A stretch of DNA of 5,599 nt from Pseudolabrys sp. (GCA_029945495.1 JAQSCR010000500.1:5223-10821), one strand, 5' to 3'; numbered from the stretch's first letter, positions 1-5,347 are shown. Program-made: numbers and translations. Notes: generated by a model not told the origin, from the sequence alone.

Positions 1-1
1 T

Positions 2-781
2 TTAGAACAACACCCCCTGCCCGTCGGCTTTCTTTACCTTGTGGGCTTTCGGCATTTTGGCGCGCTTGCGTATCGGCTCGAGCCCAGGCTCGCCTCCGAG
101 CGGCCCGGTGAATAGTTCGAGCAGCTTCGGATTATCATTGGCGACGCGGTTGACCTCGGTCGACACCGGATAGGCTTCCAGCAGTTCATCAGGCGCGGAG
201 CGGATCAGCGTCTGGGCCAGCGCCGCATCGACGCTGCTCTCGATCTCGCCCTTGCCGAGCCACCGGTCGAAAGCCTCCGGCGGAATGATCACCGGCATGC
301 GGTCGTGCAGCGCCGACAACGTGCTGTTGGCGCTGGTGGTGACGATCGCCGCCGTGTCGAGCTCCTCGCCGTTCGGCCCGGTCCAGGTTTCCCACAAACC
401 CGCGAAAGCGAGCGGCGCGCCGGATTTGGCGCGAATGAAGAACGGCTGCTTGCGCGGCGCGCCGGCCTTCCATTCGTAGAAGCCGTCGGCCGGGATCAGG
501 CAGCGCCGACGCTTCATCGCCGCGCGGAAGGCCGGCTTGTCGGCGACGCCTTCGCCGCGCGCATTGATGATCAGCGCGAACGCCTTCGGGTCCTTGACCC
601 AGGACGGCAGCAAGCCCCAGCGCACCAATGCAAAGTGTCGCTTGCCATCGACGAGCCGCACGATGCCGATCGGCTGCGTCGGCGCGATGTTATAGCGCGC
701 CGGAAAATTCGGCTGCTCGAGATAGGCGAACAGCGCGCGGATCGCTTCCGGCGATGAGGTAAGTATGTAACGTCCGCACAT
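2..781 (-). CDS. SRAP-domain protein (YedK/HMCES type, abasic-site DNA-protein crosslinking)
   Basis: The 259-residue protein belongs to the SOS response-associated peptidase (SRAP) family. Characterised members (E. coli YedK, human HMCES) form a covalent thiazolidine link between Cys2 and abasic sites in single-stranded DNA, shielding them from breakage. Visible family motifs are MCGRY at 1-5 (Cys2 nucleophile), NIAPTQ at 31-36, WGLLPSW at 55-61, INARGE at 72-77 (Asn73, equivalent to YedK Asn75), ADGFYEW at 98-104 (Glu103, equivalent to YedK Glu105) and LHDRMP at 158-163 (His159). All catalytic positions are intact. The start is set at the ATG at 781. A TTG two codons upstream (787) would give Met-Asn-Met-Cys and stop Met removal from exposing Cys2, so it is very unlikely. 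The tail (about 238-251) is Lys/Arg-rich, possibly an extra DNA contact (inference). It is divergent from the 878 gene across 96 bp. No alphaproteobacterial LexA-type direct repeat of GTTC or GAAC with 7-bp spacing is visible there, so SOS control is not supported. Confidence 0.95.
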   Translation of the reverse strand: MCGRYILTSSPEAIRALFAYLEQPNFPARYNIAPTQPIGIVRLVDGKRHFALVRWGLLPSWVKDPKAFALIINARGEGVADKPAFRAAMKRRRCLIPADGFYEWKAGAPRKQPFFIRAKSGAPLAFAGLWETWTGPNGEELDTAAIVTTSANSTLSALHDRMPVIIPPEAFDRWLGKGEIESSVDAALAQTLIRSAPDELLEAYPVSTEVNRVANDNPKLLELFTGPLGGEPGLEPIRKRAKMPKAHKVKKADGQGVLF

Positions 782-808
782 ATTCAAAGATCCGGATACC
801 GCACGCGT

Positions 809-839
809 TTAACAACGCTTTAACTCCCCGCAATATAAC
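809..839 (+). promoter_or_regulatory. Candidate CtrA-regulated promoter (TTAA-N7-TTAAC plus -10-like hexamer)
   Basis: TTAA at 809-812 and TTAAC at 820-824 are separated by exactly 7 nt. This is the full-site consensus for the alphaproteobacterial cell-cycle regulator CtrA. A TATAAC hexamer at 834-839 could be a -10 element. Transcription would then start near 846, which puts the TTAA-N7-TTAA site at roughly -37 to -22, where CtrA-activated promoters usually carry it. The leader to the ATG at 878 would be about 32 nt. The motif is two-fold symmetric, so it could also affect the SRAP gene on the other strand. It is a sequence match only; binding is inferred. Confidence 0.45.
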
Positions 840-863
840 ACTTCCCGCAAGTGACTTCGGGGT

Positions 864-873
864 GGGGGCCCCC
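864..873. repeat. GGGGGCCCCC palindrome next to the start of the 878 gene
   Basis: A perfect 10-bp G/C palindrome lies 4 nt before the ATG at 878, within the purine-rich stretch (859-868) that would serve as its ribosome-binding site. G-rich bases here could be hidden by pairing with the Cs that follow, or with a neighbouring molecule. A contiguous palindrome without a loop cannot fold fully on itself, so a strong effect on translation is uncertain. Confidence 0.35.
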
Positions 874-877
874 TCTT

Positions 878-1423
878 ATGCAATATCAGGATTGCGCCAT
901 CGAGGTGCAAGCGGACGAGACGGACACCGAGAAGGCGTATGTATACGGCCCAGTCCCCTTCGGGCTGACGCTGGCCAACGCCAATATCAATCCGCAGACG
1001 GGTCTCGCCACCGACTATCTCAACCACTTCAACGAAGCGATCATGCTGCTCGAGATGGCGGGCGACGGCCCCGACTGCCTCGCCGACATTCGCCGCTGGC
1101 AGCCGATGAGCTACCGCGAGCATTTCCTCGAATCGCGCCTCAAGGCCCGCGACCTGGCCATTGCCGCCTATGCCGGCGCCGATCCGGCCGCGCGCGCCTG
1201 CCTCGACCATCTGGCCTCAACGATGACGACAGTGATCGAAGCCACCCGCGCCCGCTTGACCGACGACCTGCCGGCGCAGGCCGCCGGCGACGTCGCCGGA
1301 CGCGCCGCCGCATGGCTCAAACAACTGGTCGCGCGCGCCGGCGCGGCGATCAACGGCGAGATCGATAGGGACGGAATCGACGCCCCACAGGCGATCGCCG
1401 ACCGGCTGATGCGGTGCGGCTGA
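878..1423 (+). CDS. Conserved-looking hypothetical protein, 181 residues
   Basis: I do not recognise this protein. Codon use is strongly G/C-biased at third positions, like its neighbours, and the frame is open throughout, so it is very likely real. The ATG at 878 is preferred because a G-rich Shine-Dalgarno-like run (about 859-868) precedes it. An in-frame GTG at 851 would add nine residues, but that extension would consist of the ribosome-binding region itself. Residues 1-45 look like a compact beta/loop region with aromatic and acidic residues. From about residue 50 it appears mostly helical, with FNEAIMLLEMA at 51-61, RRWQPMSYREHF at 72-83, and a long Ala-rich stretch (about 85-160) broken near 129-138. 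Cysteines occur at 6, 67, 108 and 180 with no metal-binding spacing. No signal peptide or membrane segment is seen, so it is probably cytoplasmic. It is followed after 157 bp by the Nudix gene, and a shared transcript is possible but not shown. The candidate CtrA site upstream is the only clue to regulation. Confidence 0.85.
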   Translation: MQYQDCAIEVQADETDTEKAYVYGPVPFGLTLANANINPQTGLATDYLNHFNEAIMLLEMAGDGPDCLADIRRWQPMSYREHFLESRLKARDLAIAAYAGADPAARACLDHLASTMTTVIEATRARLTDDLPAQAAGDVAGRAAAWLKQLVARAGAAINGEIDRDGIDAPQAIADRLMRCG

Positions 1424-1512
1424 GCTAAGGCCGGCAAGATTGGTTAGCTAAAAAGACGGCTCCGACAGGCAAGACCGCATCGCCGTGAAATGCTAGGCAA
1501 GGGACATCCTTG
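1423..1512 (+). repeat. Two small inverted repeats between the 181-residue gene and the Nudix gene
   Basis: The first inverted repeat is AGCTAA (1423-1428) with TTAGCT (1444-1449), starting inside the stop codon of the upstream gene and enclosing a 15-nt loop. The second is CAAGG (1498-1502) with CCTTG (1508-1512) around a 5-nt loop. Neither is followed by a run of T, so neither is a convincing intrinsic terminator. They could mark transcript ends or leader structure. CGAATCTT also occurs twice, at 1531-1538 and 1545-1552. Otherwise I see nothing coding in 1424-1580. Confidence 0.3.
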
Positions 1513-1580
1513 GTGGCGAGCCTTTGCCGACGAATCTTTGCTTGCGAATCTTGCCCGACCTCAAGCGGACTTCAGCAGCC

Positions 1581-2018
1581 ATGACCGACGCGCGAACCTA
1601 CCCGCAGCGCCCGTTCCTCGCGGTCAGCGCCGCCATCATGCGCGACGGCAAGGTGCTGGCAGTGCGGCGCGCGCGCAAGCCCGCGCTCAACCTCTACACC
1701 ATGCCCGGCGGCGTGGTCGAAATCGGCGAAACCTTGTTCGAGGCGGTGCAGCGCGAAGTGCGCGAGGAGACCGCGCTCGAGATCGAGCCGGTGGCGCTGG
1801 CCGGCCACCGCGAGGCGATCCAGCGCGACGCGCAAGGCAAGGTCGAACGCCACTTCATCATCATGTGCTTCGCCGCGCGCTGGCTGTCGGGCGAGCCGGT
1901 GCTCAACGACGAACTCGACGACGCGCGCTGGCTCACTTTGCCGGAGCTCGCCGCCCTGCGAACGACCGATGGCCTCGGCGAAATCGTCGCCGCCGCGGCC
2001 GACCTTCTTAGCGTTTAG
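1581..2018 (+). CDS. Nudix hydrolase
   Basis: A 145-residue Nudix-fold protein, expected to hydrolyse a nucleoside diphosphate linked to another group with a divalent metal, in the cytoplasm. The Nudix box spans 44-66: Gly44, Glu50, then Arg58-Glu59-Val60-Arg61-Glu62-Glu63, ending Thr64-Ala65-Leu66. All metal-binding and catalytic acids are present. The one departure from the signature is Ala65 where Gly is usual. The N-terminal strand PFLAVSAAIM (11-20), the RDGKVLAVRRAR segment (21-32) and the LNLYTMPGG run (37-44) fit small single-domain members such as ADP-ribose pyrophosphatase-like or MutT-like enzymes. The substrate cannot be told from sequence. The ATG at 1581 gives the normal family N-terminus. 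An in-frame TTG at 1524 would add 19 residues without family features. No strong Shine-Dalgarno is seen. The TIGR02301 gene follows 69 bp downstream on the same strand, so co-transcription is plausible. Confidence 0.92.
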   Translation: MTDARTYPQRPFLAVSAAIMRDGKVLAVRRARKPALNLYTMPGGVVEIGETLFEAVQREVREETALEIEPVALAGHREAIQRDAQGKVERHFIIMCFAARWLSGEPVLNDELDDARWLTLPELAALRTTDGLGEIVAAAADLLSV

Positions 2019-2087
2019 GTTTAGACCACTGCCTTGCGAATGCCGCCAAGCCGGCGCATATCAGCGGCACTACGGGAACCAGACCCA

Positions 2088-2498
2088 TTGAAGAAACGGC
2101 TCGTCATCGGTTCGATATTGTTCTGCCTGGCGCAGCCGGCCGCCGTGCCGGCGCAGACGCGTGCGCCGGCGACACTGCCGGCGCCTGATTCCGCGTCCGC
2201 CCCTTATGACAACGACCTGCAGCGGCTCGCCGAAATTCTCGGCTCGCTGCAATATCTGCGCACCGTCTGCGGCGCCAAGGAAGGCCAGAAATGGCGGGCC
2301 GAAATGCAGGCGCTGATCGACGCCGAAGCGCCGAGCGGCGAGCGGCGGCGGCGCATCGTCGCCCGCTTCAACAGCGGCTATCGCGGCTTCGAGCAGACCT
2401 ACCGCACCTGCACGCCGGCGGCCGATCTGGCCATCCGCCGCTACCTCGACGAGGGCGCCAAAATCGCCCGGGAAATCACCGCCCGCTACGCCAACTAA
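2088..2498 (+). CDS. TIGR02301 (DUF2385) family exported protein
   Basis: The region after the leader (YDNDLQRLAEILGSLQYLRTVC, then WRAEMQALIDAE, FNSGYRGFEQTYRTC and ending REITARYAN) matches my knowledge of the TIGR02301/DUF2385 family, small uncharacterised proteins found largely in Rhizobiales. From the TTG at 2088 the protein has 136 residues and opens with a classic Sec signal peptide: Lys-Lys-Arg, then a hydrophobic core IGSILFCLA, then a probable cleavage after AVPA. The mature part has two cysteines (in RTVCG and RTCTP) that could form a disulfide in the periplasm. An in-frame ATG at 2040 gives 152 residues but puts 16 polar residues before the signal peptide. I prefer TTG 2088 because of the signal peptide and a GGGA at 2074-2077, but the ATG cannot be excluded. 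Function is unknown. It lies directly downstream of the Nudix gene and has a weak terminator after it. Confidence 0.88.
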   Translation: MKKRLVIGSILFCLAQPAAVPAQTRAPATLPAPDSASAPYDNDLQRLAEILGSLQYLRTVCGAKEGQKWRAEMQALIDAEAPSGERRRRIVARFNSGYRGFEQTYRTCTPAADLAIRRYLDEGAKIAREITARYAN

Positions 2499-2521
2499 GC
2501 GCCCCGGCTGTCGCCGATTTC

Positions 2522-2543
2522 CCCCGTATTCGTGGGGCTTTTC
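2522..2543 (+). terminator. Weak intrinsic terminator after the TIGR02301 gene
   Basis: CCCC (2522-2525) pairs with GGGG (2534-2537), extended inward by two G-T pairs around a short loop, and is followed by CTTTTC. It starts 24 nt after the stop codon at 2498. The stem is short but GC-only at its base, and the T run is only four long, so efficiency is probably modest. Confidence 0.45.
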
Positions 2544-2568
2544 GCATGCGCCGACTTACGCACAGCAA

Positions 2569-2598
2569 TTAACCTTTCCTTTATATCTGGGCTATGTC
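2569..2598 (+). promoter_or_regulatory. Candidate promoter with an imperfect CtrA-like site
   Basis: TTAA (2569-2572), 7 nt, then TTTA (2580-2583) matches the CtrA full site with one mismatch. TATGTC at 2593-2598 is a poor -10-like hexamer at a spacing similar to that seen in the 809-839 region. It lies in the locally A+T-richer gap between the TIGR02301 terminator and the 88-residue gene, where a promoter is expected. The match is weak enough to arise by chance. Confidence 0.25.
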
Positions 2599-2676
2599 GG
2601 CCAAATCCCCATGCTAACGTCGCCTTCGGAATTCAAGACTGGCGGTCACCGCGGGCGCCAGGGGACGAAGGTGACT

Positions 2677-2943
2677 ATGACCACGACTGGGCGATCCACA
2701 CCGACTCGCGAGCCGGCTCCCGACCATGAGCAGAAGCGCGTCGCCTTGGGCTACCTGCATGAAGCCTGGGCCGAAGCGCGCCTTGACGGCATTGACGGCG
2801 ATTGCCTGGCGCAGGCATGCCTGTTCGCAGCATTAGCCGAATTCGTCACCACCTATGGCGAGGAAGCGGCCGCCACCTTCACCGAAGGCCTAGCCGGCCG
2901 CATCCGCAACGGCGAATTCTCCGTCGACCAGCAGCGGCAATAG
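2677..2943 (+). CDS. Small helical hypothetical protein, 88 residues
   Basis: I cannot assign a function. The start at ATG 2677 is supported by GAAGG at 2667-2671, five nt upstream. An earlier in-frame ATG at 2611 has no ribosome-binding site and adds a poorly structured extension. Residues 1-17 are polar and Thr/Pro-rich, probably disordered. The rest reads as a compact helical domain: KRVALGYLHEAWAEARLDG (20-38), then CLAQACLFAALAEFVTTYG (43-61), then EEAAATFTEGLAGRIRNGEF (62-81). The middle segment is hydrophobic (ACLFAALAEFV) but contains Glu and is short, so an amphipathic core helix is more likely than a membrane span. There is no signal peptide. It is convergent with the response regulator, 24 bp away, and is probably a single-gene transcript given the terminator at 2522-2543. 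Codon use matches its neighbours. Confidence 0.8.
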   Translation: MTTTGRSTPTREPAPDHEQKRVALGYLHEAWAEARLDGIDGDCLAQACLFAALAEFVTTYGEEAAATFTEGLAGRIRNGEFSVDQQRQ

Positions 2944-2955
2944 GCGCCTCGCGCC
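2943..2955. repeat. GC hairpin between convergent genes
   Basis: GGCGC (2943-2947) and GCGCC (2951-2955) form a 5-bp stem with a 3-nt loop, beginning at the last base of the 88-residue gene's stop codon. It lies in the 24-bp gap to the stop of the minus-strand regulator. No T run follows on either strand, so a terminator role is only possible, not shown. Confidence 0.3.
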
Positions 2956-2967
2956 GCCGCCACTCCG

Positions 2968-3711
2968 TTAGGCGGCCCCGTCCAGTCCGAAATAACGCTG
3001 CAGCACCCTGTCGATATCGGCCGGATAAAACGGCTTCTTCAGGAATGCGAGCGCGCCGGCGGCATAGGCGCGGTCGGCGAGCGCATTGTCGAGCGTCGAC
3101 GTCATCATCACCACCGCGACTTTCGGGCTTTCGCGCCTGATCTCGGACAATGTCTCGAGGCCATTGAAGCCGGGCATGTTGTAATCGAGAAATACCAGGC
3201 CGAATTTTTCGGTGCGCAGTTTTTCGAGCGCTTTGAAACCTTCCGCCGCCTCGTGCAGGTCCAGGGCGAAGCGGCTGCCCGACAAAATCTTGCGCACGAT
3301 GCTGCGCATGGTGCCGGAATCATCGACGATCAGAACGCGGGTCGGCAGCTTGGCGCGCACGCAGATTTCGACCAGCTTGCGCGCCTCGGTCGTGTTCGAC
3401 GGTTGACGGAGCATGCCGTCGACGCCGTCGGGACGCGCGCTGCCGGCCGCGCCTGACACGAAAACCAGCGGCCCTGGCTTGAGCGCACGGGCGGCCGCGA
3501 TCACCGCCGCCAACTCGGCCGCCGGCAATCCATTGTCGATCAAACAAATGTCGACGCCGCCTTTGCCGAGCAAGGCCGCGCCCGACGCAAAGTTATGGGA
3601 CGAAAGTTCCACCGGGATCGATGACAGGCCGGCGCCCTGGCGCCAGAGCTCATGCTCGGCCGCCGCGGCCAAGACCGCAACCATCCGGAGCGAAACAAGA
3701 TCGCCGCTCAT
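2968..3711 (-). CDS. Response regulator: degenerate receiver plus intact receiver, no output domain
   Basis: A 247-residue two-component protein. The C-terminal receiver (about 125-247) has every key residue: RVLIVDD with Asp130-Asp131, phosphoacceptor Asp176 in LVFLDYNMPG, Thr204 in VMMTS, and Lys226 in FLKKPF. It should accept phosphate from a histidine kinase. The N-terminal part (1-120) has the outline of a second receiver: ICLIDNGLP with Asp59 at the phosphosite position and LVFVSG (82-87) at the Thr/Ser strand. It lacks the paired acids near the N-terminus, and the invariant Lys before Pro is Gln103 in MLRQP. It is therefore probably a pseudo-receiver used for contacts or dimerisation (inference). 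There is no DNA-binding, GGDEF, EAL or methylesterase domain, so output must be through a protein partner, in the manner of CheY or DivK. The ATG at 3711 has AGGGG at 3716-3720 before it. No histidine kinase is in the window. It converges on the 88-residue gene. Dihydroorotase lies upstream on the same strand, 189 bp away, so a separate promoter is likely. Confidence 0.93.
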   Translation of the reverse strand: MSGDLVSLRMVAVLAAAAEHELWRQGAGLSSIPVELSSHNFASGAALLGKGGVDICLIDNGLPAAELAAVIAAARALKPGPLVFVSGAAGSARPDGVDGMLRQPSNTTEARKLVEICVRAKLPTRVLIVDDSGTMRSIVRKILSGSRFALDLHEAAEGFKALEKLRTEKFGLVFLDYNMPGFNGLETLSEIRRESPKVAVVMMTSTLDNALADRAYAAGALAFLKKPFYPADIDRVLQRYFGLDGAA

Positions 3712-3807
3712 GTAGCCCCTGCCCCTGGCACCCCTTCATTTTTGGTCCGATCGAAGGGTGCACCGCTGACGCTGATAAATGGTCGTACAGCCCTTCCAAT
3801 GCAATCT

Positions 3808-3856
3808 ACACAATTCATTTTCTCCAAAAGTCTGGGGAAAACTTCGGCAATTGTGT
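3808..3856. repeat. Nested inverted repeats upstream of the response regulator
   Basis: The outer arms ACACAATT (3808-3815) and AATTGTGT (3849-3856) are perfectly complementary. Inside them TTTTCTCC (3818-3825) pairs with GGGGAAAA (3834-3841), leaving an 8-nt loop. The one non-Watson-Crick pair is T-G on the plus strand and C-A on the minus strand. The structure lies about 97-145 bp upstream of the regulator's start in an A+T-richer patch. It could be an operator with symmetric half-sites, a structured leader, or part of a small RNA. The rest of the 3712-3900 gap shows no gene. Confidence 0.4.
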
Positions 3857-3867
3857 TTTGCAACCTG

Positions 3868-3887
3868 CACGGTCATGCGCCGTGACC
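3868..3887 (-). repeat. Overlapping hairpins just downstream of dihydroorotase
   Basis: CACGG (3868-3872) with CCGTG (3880-3884), and GGTCA (3871-3875) with TGACC (3883-3887), are two 5-bp inverted repeats that overlap and exclude each other. They start 13 nt past the dihydroorotase stop codon on the minus strand. No T run follows, so this is at most a weak or Rho-assisted transcript end. Confidence 0.3.
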
Positions 3888-3900
3888 TCACCCGCGCGCT

Positions 3901-5235
3901 TTAGTTTCCCAAGGTTTCCAGGAACCGCACGCATTCGCCTTGCGAGGCGGCGTTCAGGCTGCCCTCCCACATCACCTTTTTGCCGCGGATGACGGTTCCG
4001 ACCGGCCAGCCGGTCACCGTCATGCCGTTGTAGGGAGTCCAGCCGGCCCGCGATGCGGTCCAGCTGTCGGTGATGGTTTCGCGGCGCTTGAGATCGACCA
4101 CGGTGACGTCGGCGTCGTAGCCGGCGGCGATGCGGCCTTTGGTGGCGATGCCGAACACGCGCGCCGGACCGGCGCTGGTGAGATCGACGAAGCGCTGCAA
4201 CGTCAGCCGCCCGGCGTGAACATGATCGAGCATAACCGGAACCAATGACTGCACGCCGGTCATGCCGGAATGGGTCTTCGGATAGACGTGCGCCTTCTCC
4301 TCGCGCGTGTGCGGCGAGTGGTCGGATCCGATATTGTCGATGACGCCCTGCGCGATACCGTTCCACAGGCCGGCGCGGTGCGACGCGTCGCGGATCGGCG
4401 GGTTGAGCTGGGCGAGCGTACCGAGTTTCTCGTAACAGTCGGGCGCGGCCAAGGTCAGATGCGCCGGCGTCGCCTCGGCGGTGGCGACGTCCTTGTGGCC
4501 GGCGAGAAACTCCGCCTCGTCCTTCGACGTCACATGCAGGACGTGGACGCGCTTGCCGGTCTCATGCGCCAGCTTGATCAGGCGCTGCGTGCACAAGAGC
4601 GCGGCCTGCGCGTCGCGCCAGACCGGATGCGAGCGCGGATCGCCTTCGACGCGCAGGTTCATGCGCTCGCGCAACCGGTTCTCGTCTTCGGAATGGAACG
4701 CGGCGCGGCGATTGATCGCCTTGAGCACGGCGCGCACGCCTTCGTCGTCGTCGATCAGCAGCGTGCCGGTCGACGAGCCCATGAACACCTTGATCGCACA
4801 AGCACCCGGCAGGCGCTCCAACTCGCCGAGGTCGCGCGTGTTCTCGCGCGTCGCGCCGACATAAAAGGCGAAGTCGCAATGCATGCGGTGATGCGCGCGC
4901 TTGACCTTGTCGGCGAGCGCCGCAGCGTCGGTGGTCGGCGGGATCGTGTTCGGCATTTCGAACACTGCGGTGACGCCGCCCAGGACGGCGCCGCGCGACC
5001 CGCTTTCCAGATCTTCCTTGTGCGTCAGCCCCGGCTCGCGGAAATGCACATGCGTGTCCATGACGCCGGGCAACAGATGCAGGCCGCGGCAGTCGACCAC
5101 CTCGCCGGCCGAGGCCAGCGACAGGTCGCCGATGGCCGCAAAACGGCCGTCGCGAATGCCGAGATCGCGCAGGCCCTCGCCGTCGTGGTTGACGACGGTT
5201 CCGCCCTTGAGAATCAGGTCATAAGTCTCGGCCAT
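3901..5235 (-). CDS. pyrC: Dihydroorotase, class I (amidohydrolase superfamily)
   Basis: A 444-residue zinc amidohydrolase. Dihydroorotase interconverts N-carbamoyl-L-aspartate and dihydroorotate, the third step of pyrimidine synthesis, in the cytoplasm. Active-site residues are all visible: His62 and His64 in DTHVHFREPG with substrate-binding Arg66, EMPNTIP with Asn96, Lys149 in AIKVFMGSS (the carboxylated bridging lysine), His181 in FHSEDE, His234 in HVLHVTS, and Asp305 in GSDHSPHT. It is therefore not the inactive PyrC-prime type paired with some aspartate transcarbamoylases. The N-terminal LILKGGTVV and C-terminal GRIAAGYDADVTVVDL stretches form the usual composite beta-sandwich. The ATG at 5235 starts the family motif at once and has GGAG at 5246-5249. 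A reading frame extending upstream to 5502 would overlap the divergent gene and is not credible. Since no other pyr gene is nearby, it could be a second dihydroorotase or a related ring-opening hydrolase such as hydantoinase or allantoinase. Family assignment is firm; substrate is inferred. Confidence 0.92.
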   Translation of the reverse strand: MAETYDLILKGGTVVNHDGEGLRDLGIRDGRFAAIGDLSLASAGEVVDCRGLHLLPGVMDTHVHFREPGLTHKEDLESGSRGAVLGGVTAVFEMPNTIPPTTDAAALADKVKRAHHRMHCDFAFYVGATRENTRDLGELERLPGACAIKVFMGSSTGTLLIDDDEGVRAVLKAINRRAAFHSEDENRLRERMNLRVEGDPRSHPVWRDAQAALLCTQRLIKLAHETGKRVHVLHVTSKDEAEFLAGHKDVATAEATPAHLTLAAPDCYEKLGTLAQLNPPIRDASHRAGLWNGIAQGVIDNIGSDHSPHTREEKAHVYPKTHSGMTGVQSLVPVMLDHVHAGRLTLQRFVDLTSAGPARVFGIATKGRIAAGYDADVTVVDLKRRETITDSWTASRAGWTPYNGMTVTGWPVGTVIRGKKVMWEGSLNAASQGECVRFLETLGN

Positions 5236-5347
5236 GGGGGAGCCGCTCCAGACGGGGCTTGAGGCTTCGCCGACAGCGCTTACGTTTCGGCACGAGTTCT
5301 GGCAAGACGGTACCAGGCCATTTCGGCCCCCAGTCAGAGAAAATATT
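5236..5347. promoter_or_regulatory. Divergent promoter region between dihydroorotase and the ygfZ-like gene
   Basis: These 112 bp separate two divergent starts and must hold both promoters unless the transcripts start further away. I see no convincing -35/-10 pair on either strand. TTTCGGC occurs twice as a direct repeat (5285-5291 and 5321-5327), and CTGG (5299-5302) with CCAG (5313-5316) forms a small dyad between them. GGAG (5246-5249) is the likely ribosome-binding site for dihydroorotase, and AGAG before 5341 that for the ygfZ-like gene. Confidence 0.4.

Noticed and set aside
305..757. Plus-strand open frame of 150 codons opposite the SRAP gene
   Set aside because: Shadow frame: Arg-rich translation with no motif, antisense to a clear SRAP protein.
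782..877. LexA (SOS) operator for the SRAP gene
   Set aside because: No GTTC-N7-GTTC or GAAC-N7-GAAC direct repeat, the usual alphaproteobacterial LexA site, is present in the interval.
1423..1449. Inverted repeat as an intrinsic terminator of the 181-residue gene
   Set aside because: The stem is only 6 bp with a 15-nt loop and is followed by A residues, not T, on the plus strand.
2611..2676. Longer start at 2611 for the 88-residue protein
   Set aside because: No ribosome-binding site precedes it, while GAAGG sits five nt before the ATG at 2677.
3815..4366. Minus-strand frame of 183 codons overlapping the end of dihydroorotase
   Set aside because: It is in a different frame from dihydroorotase, and its composition is Arg/His-rich. 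It is an out-of-frame reading of the same coding DNA.
4270..5262. Long plus-strand open frame (330 codons) opposite dihydroorotase
   Set aside because: It is antisense to a gene with an intact active site. Its translation is Arg/Ala/His-rich low-complexity sequence, typical of a shadow frame in high-G+C DNA.
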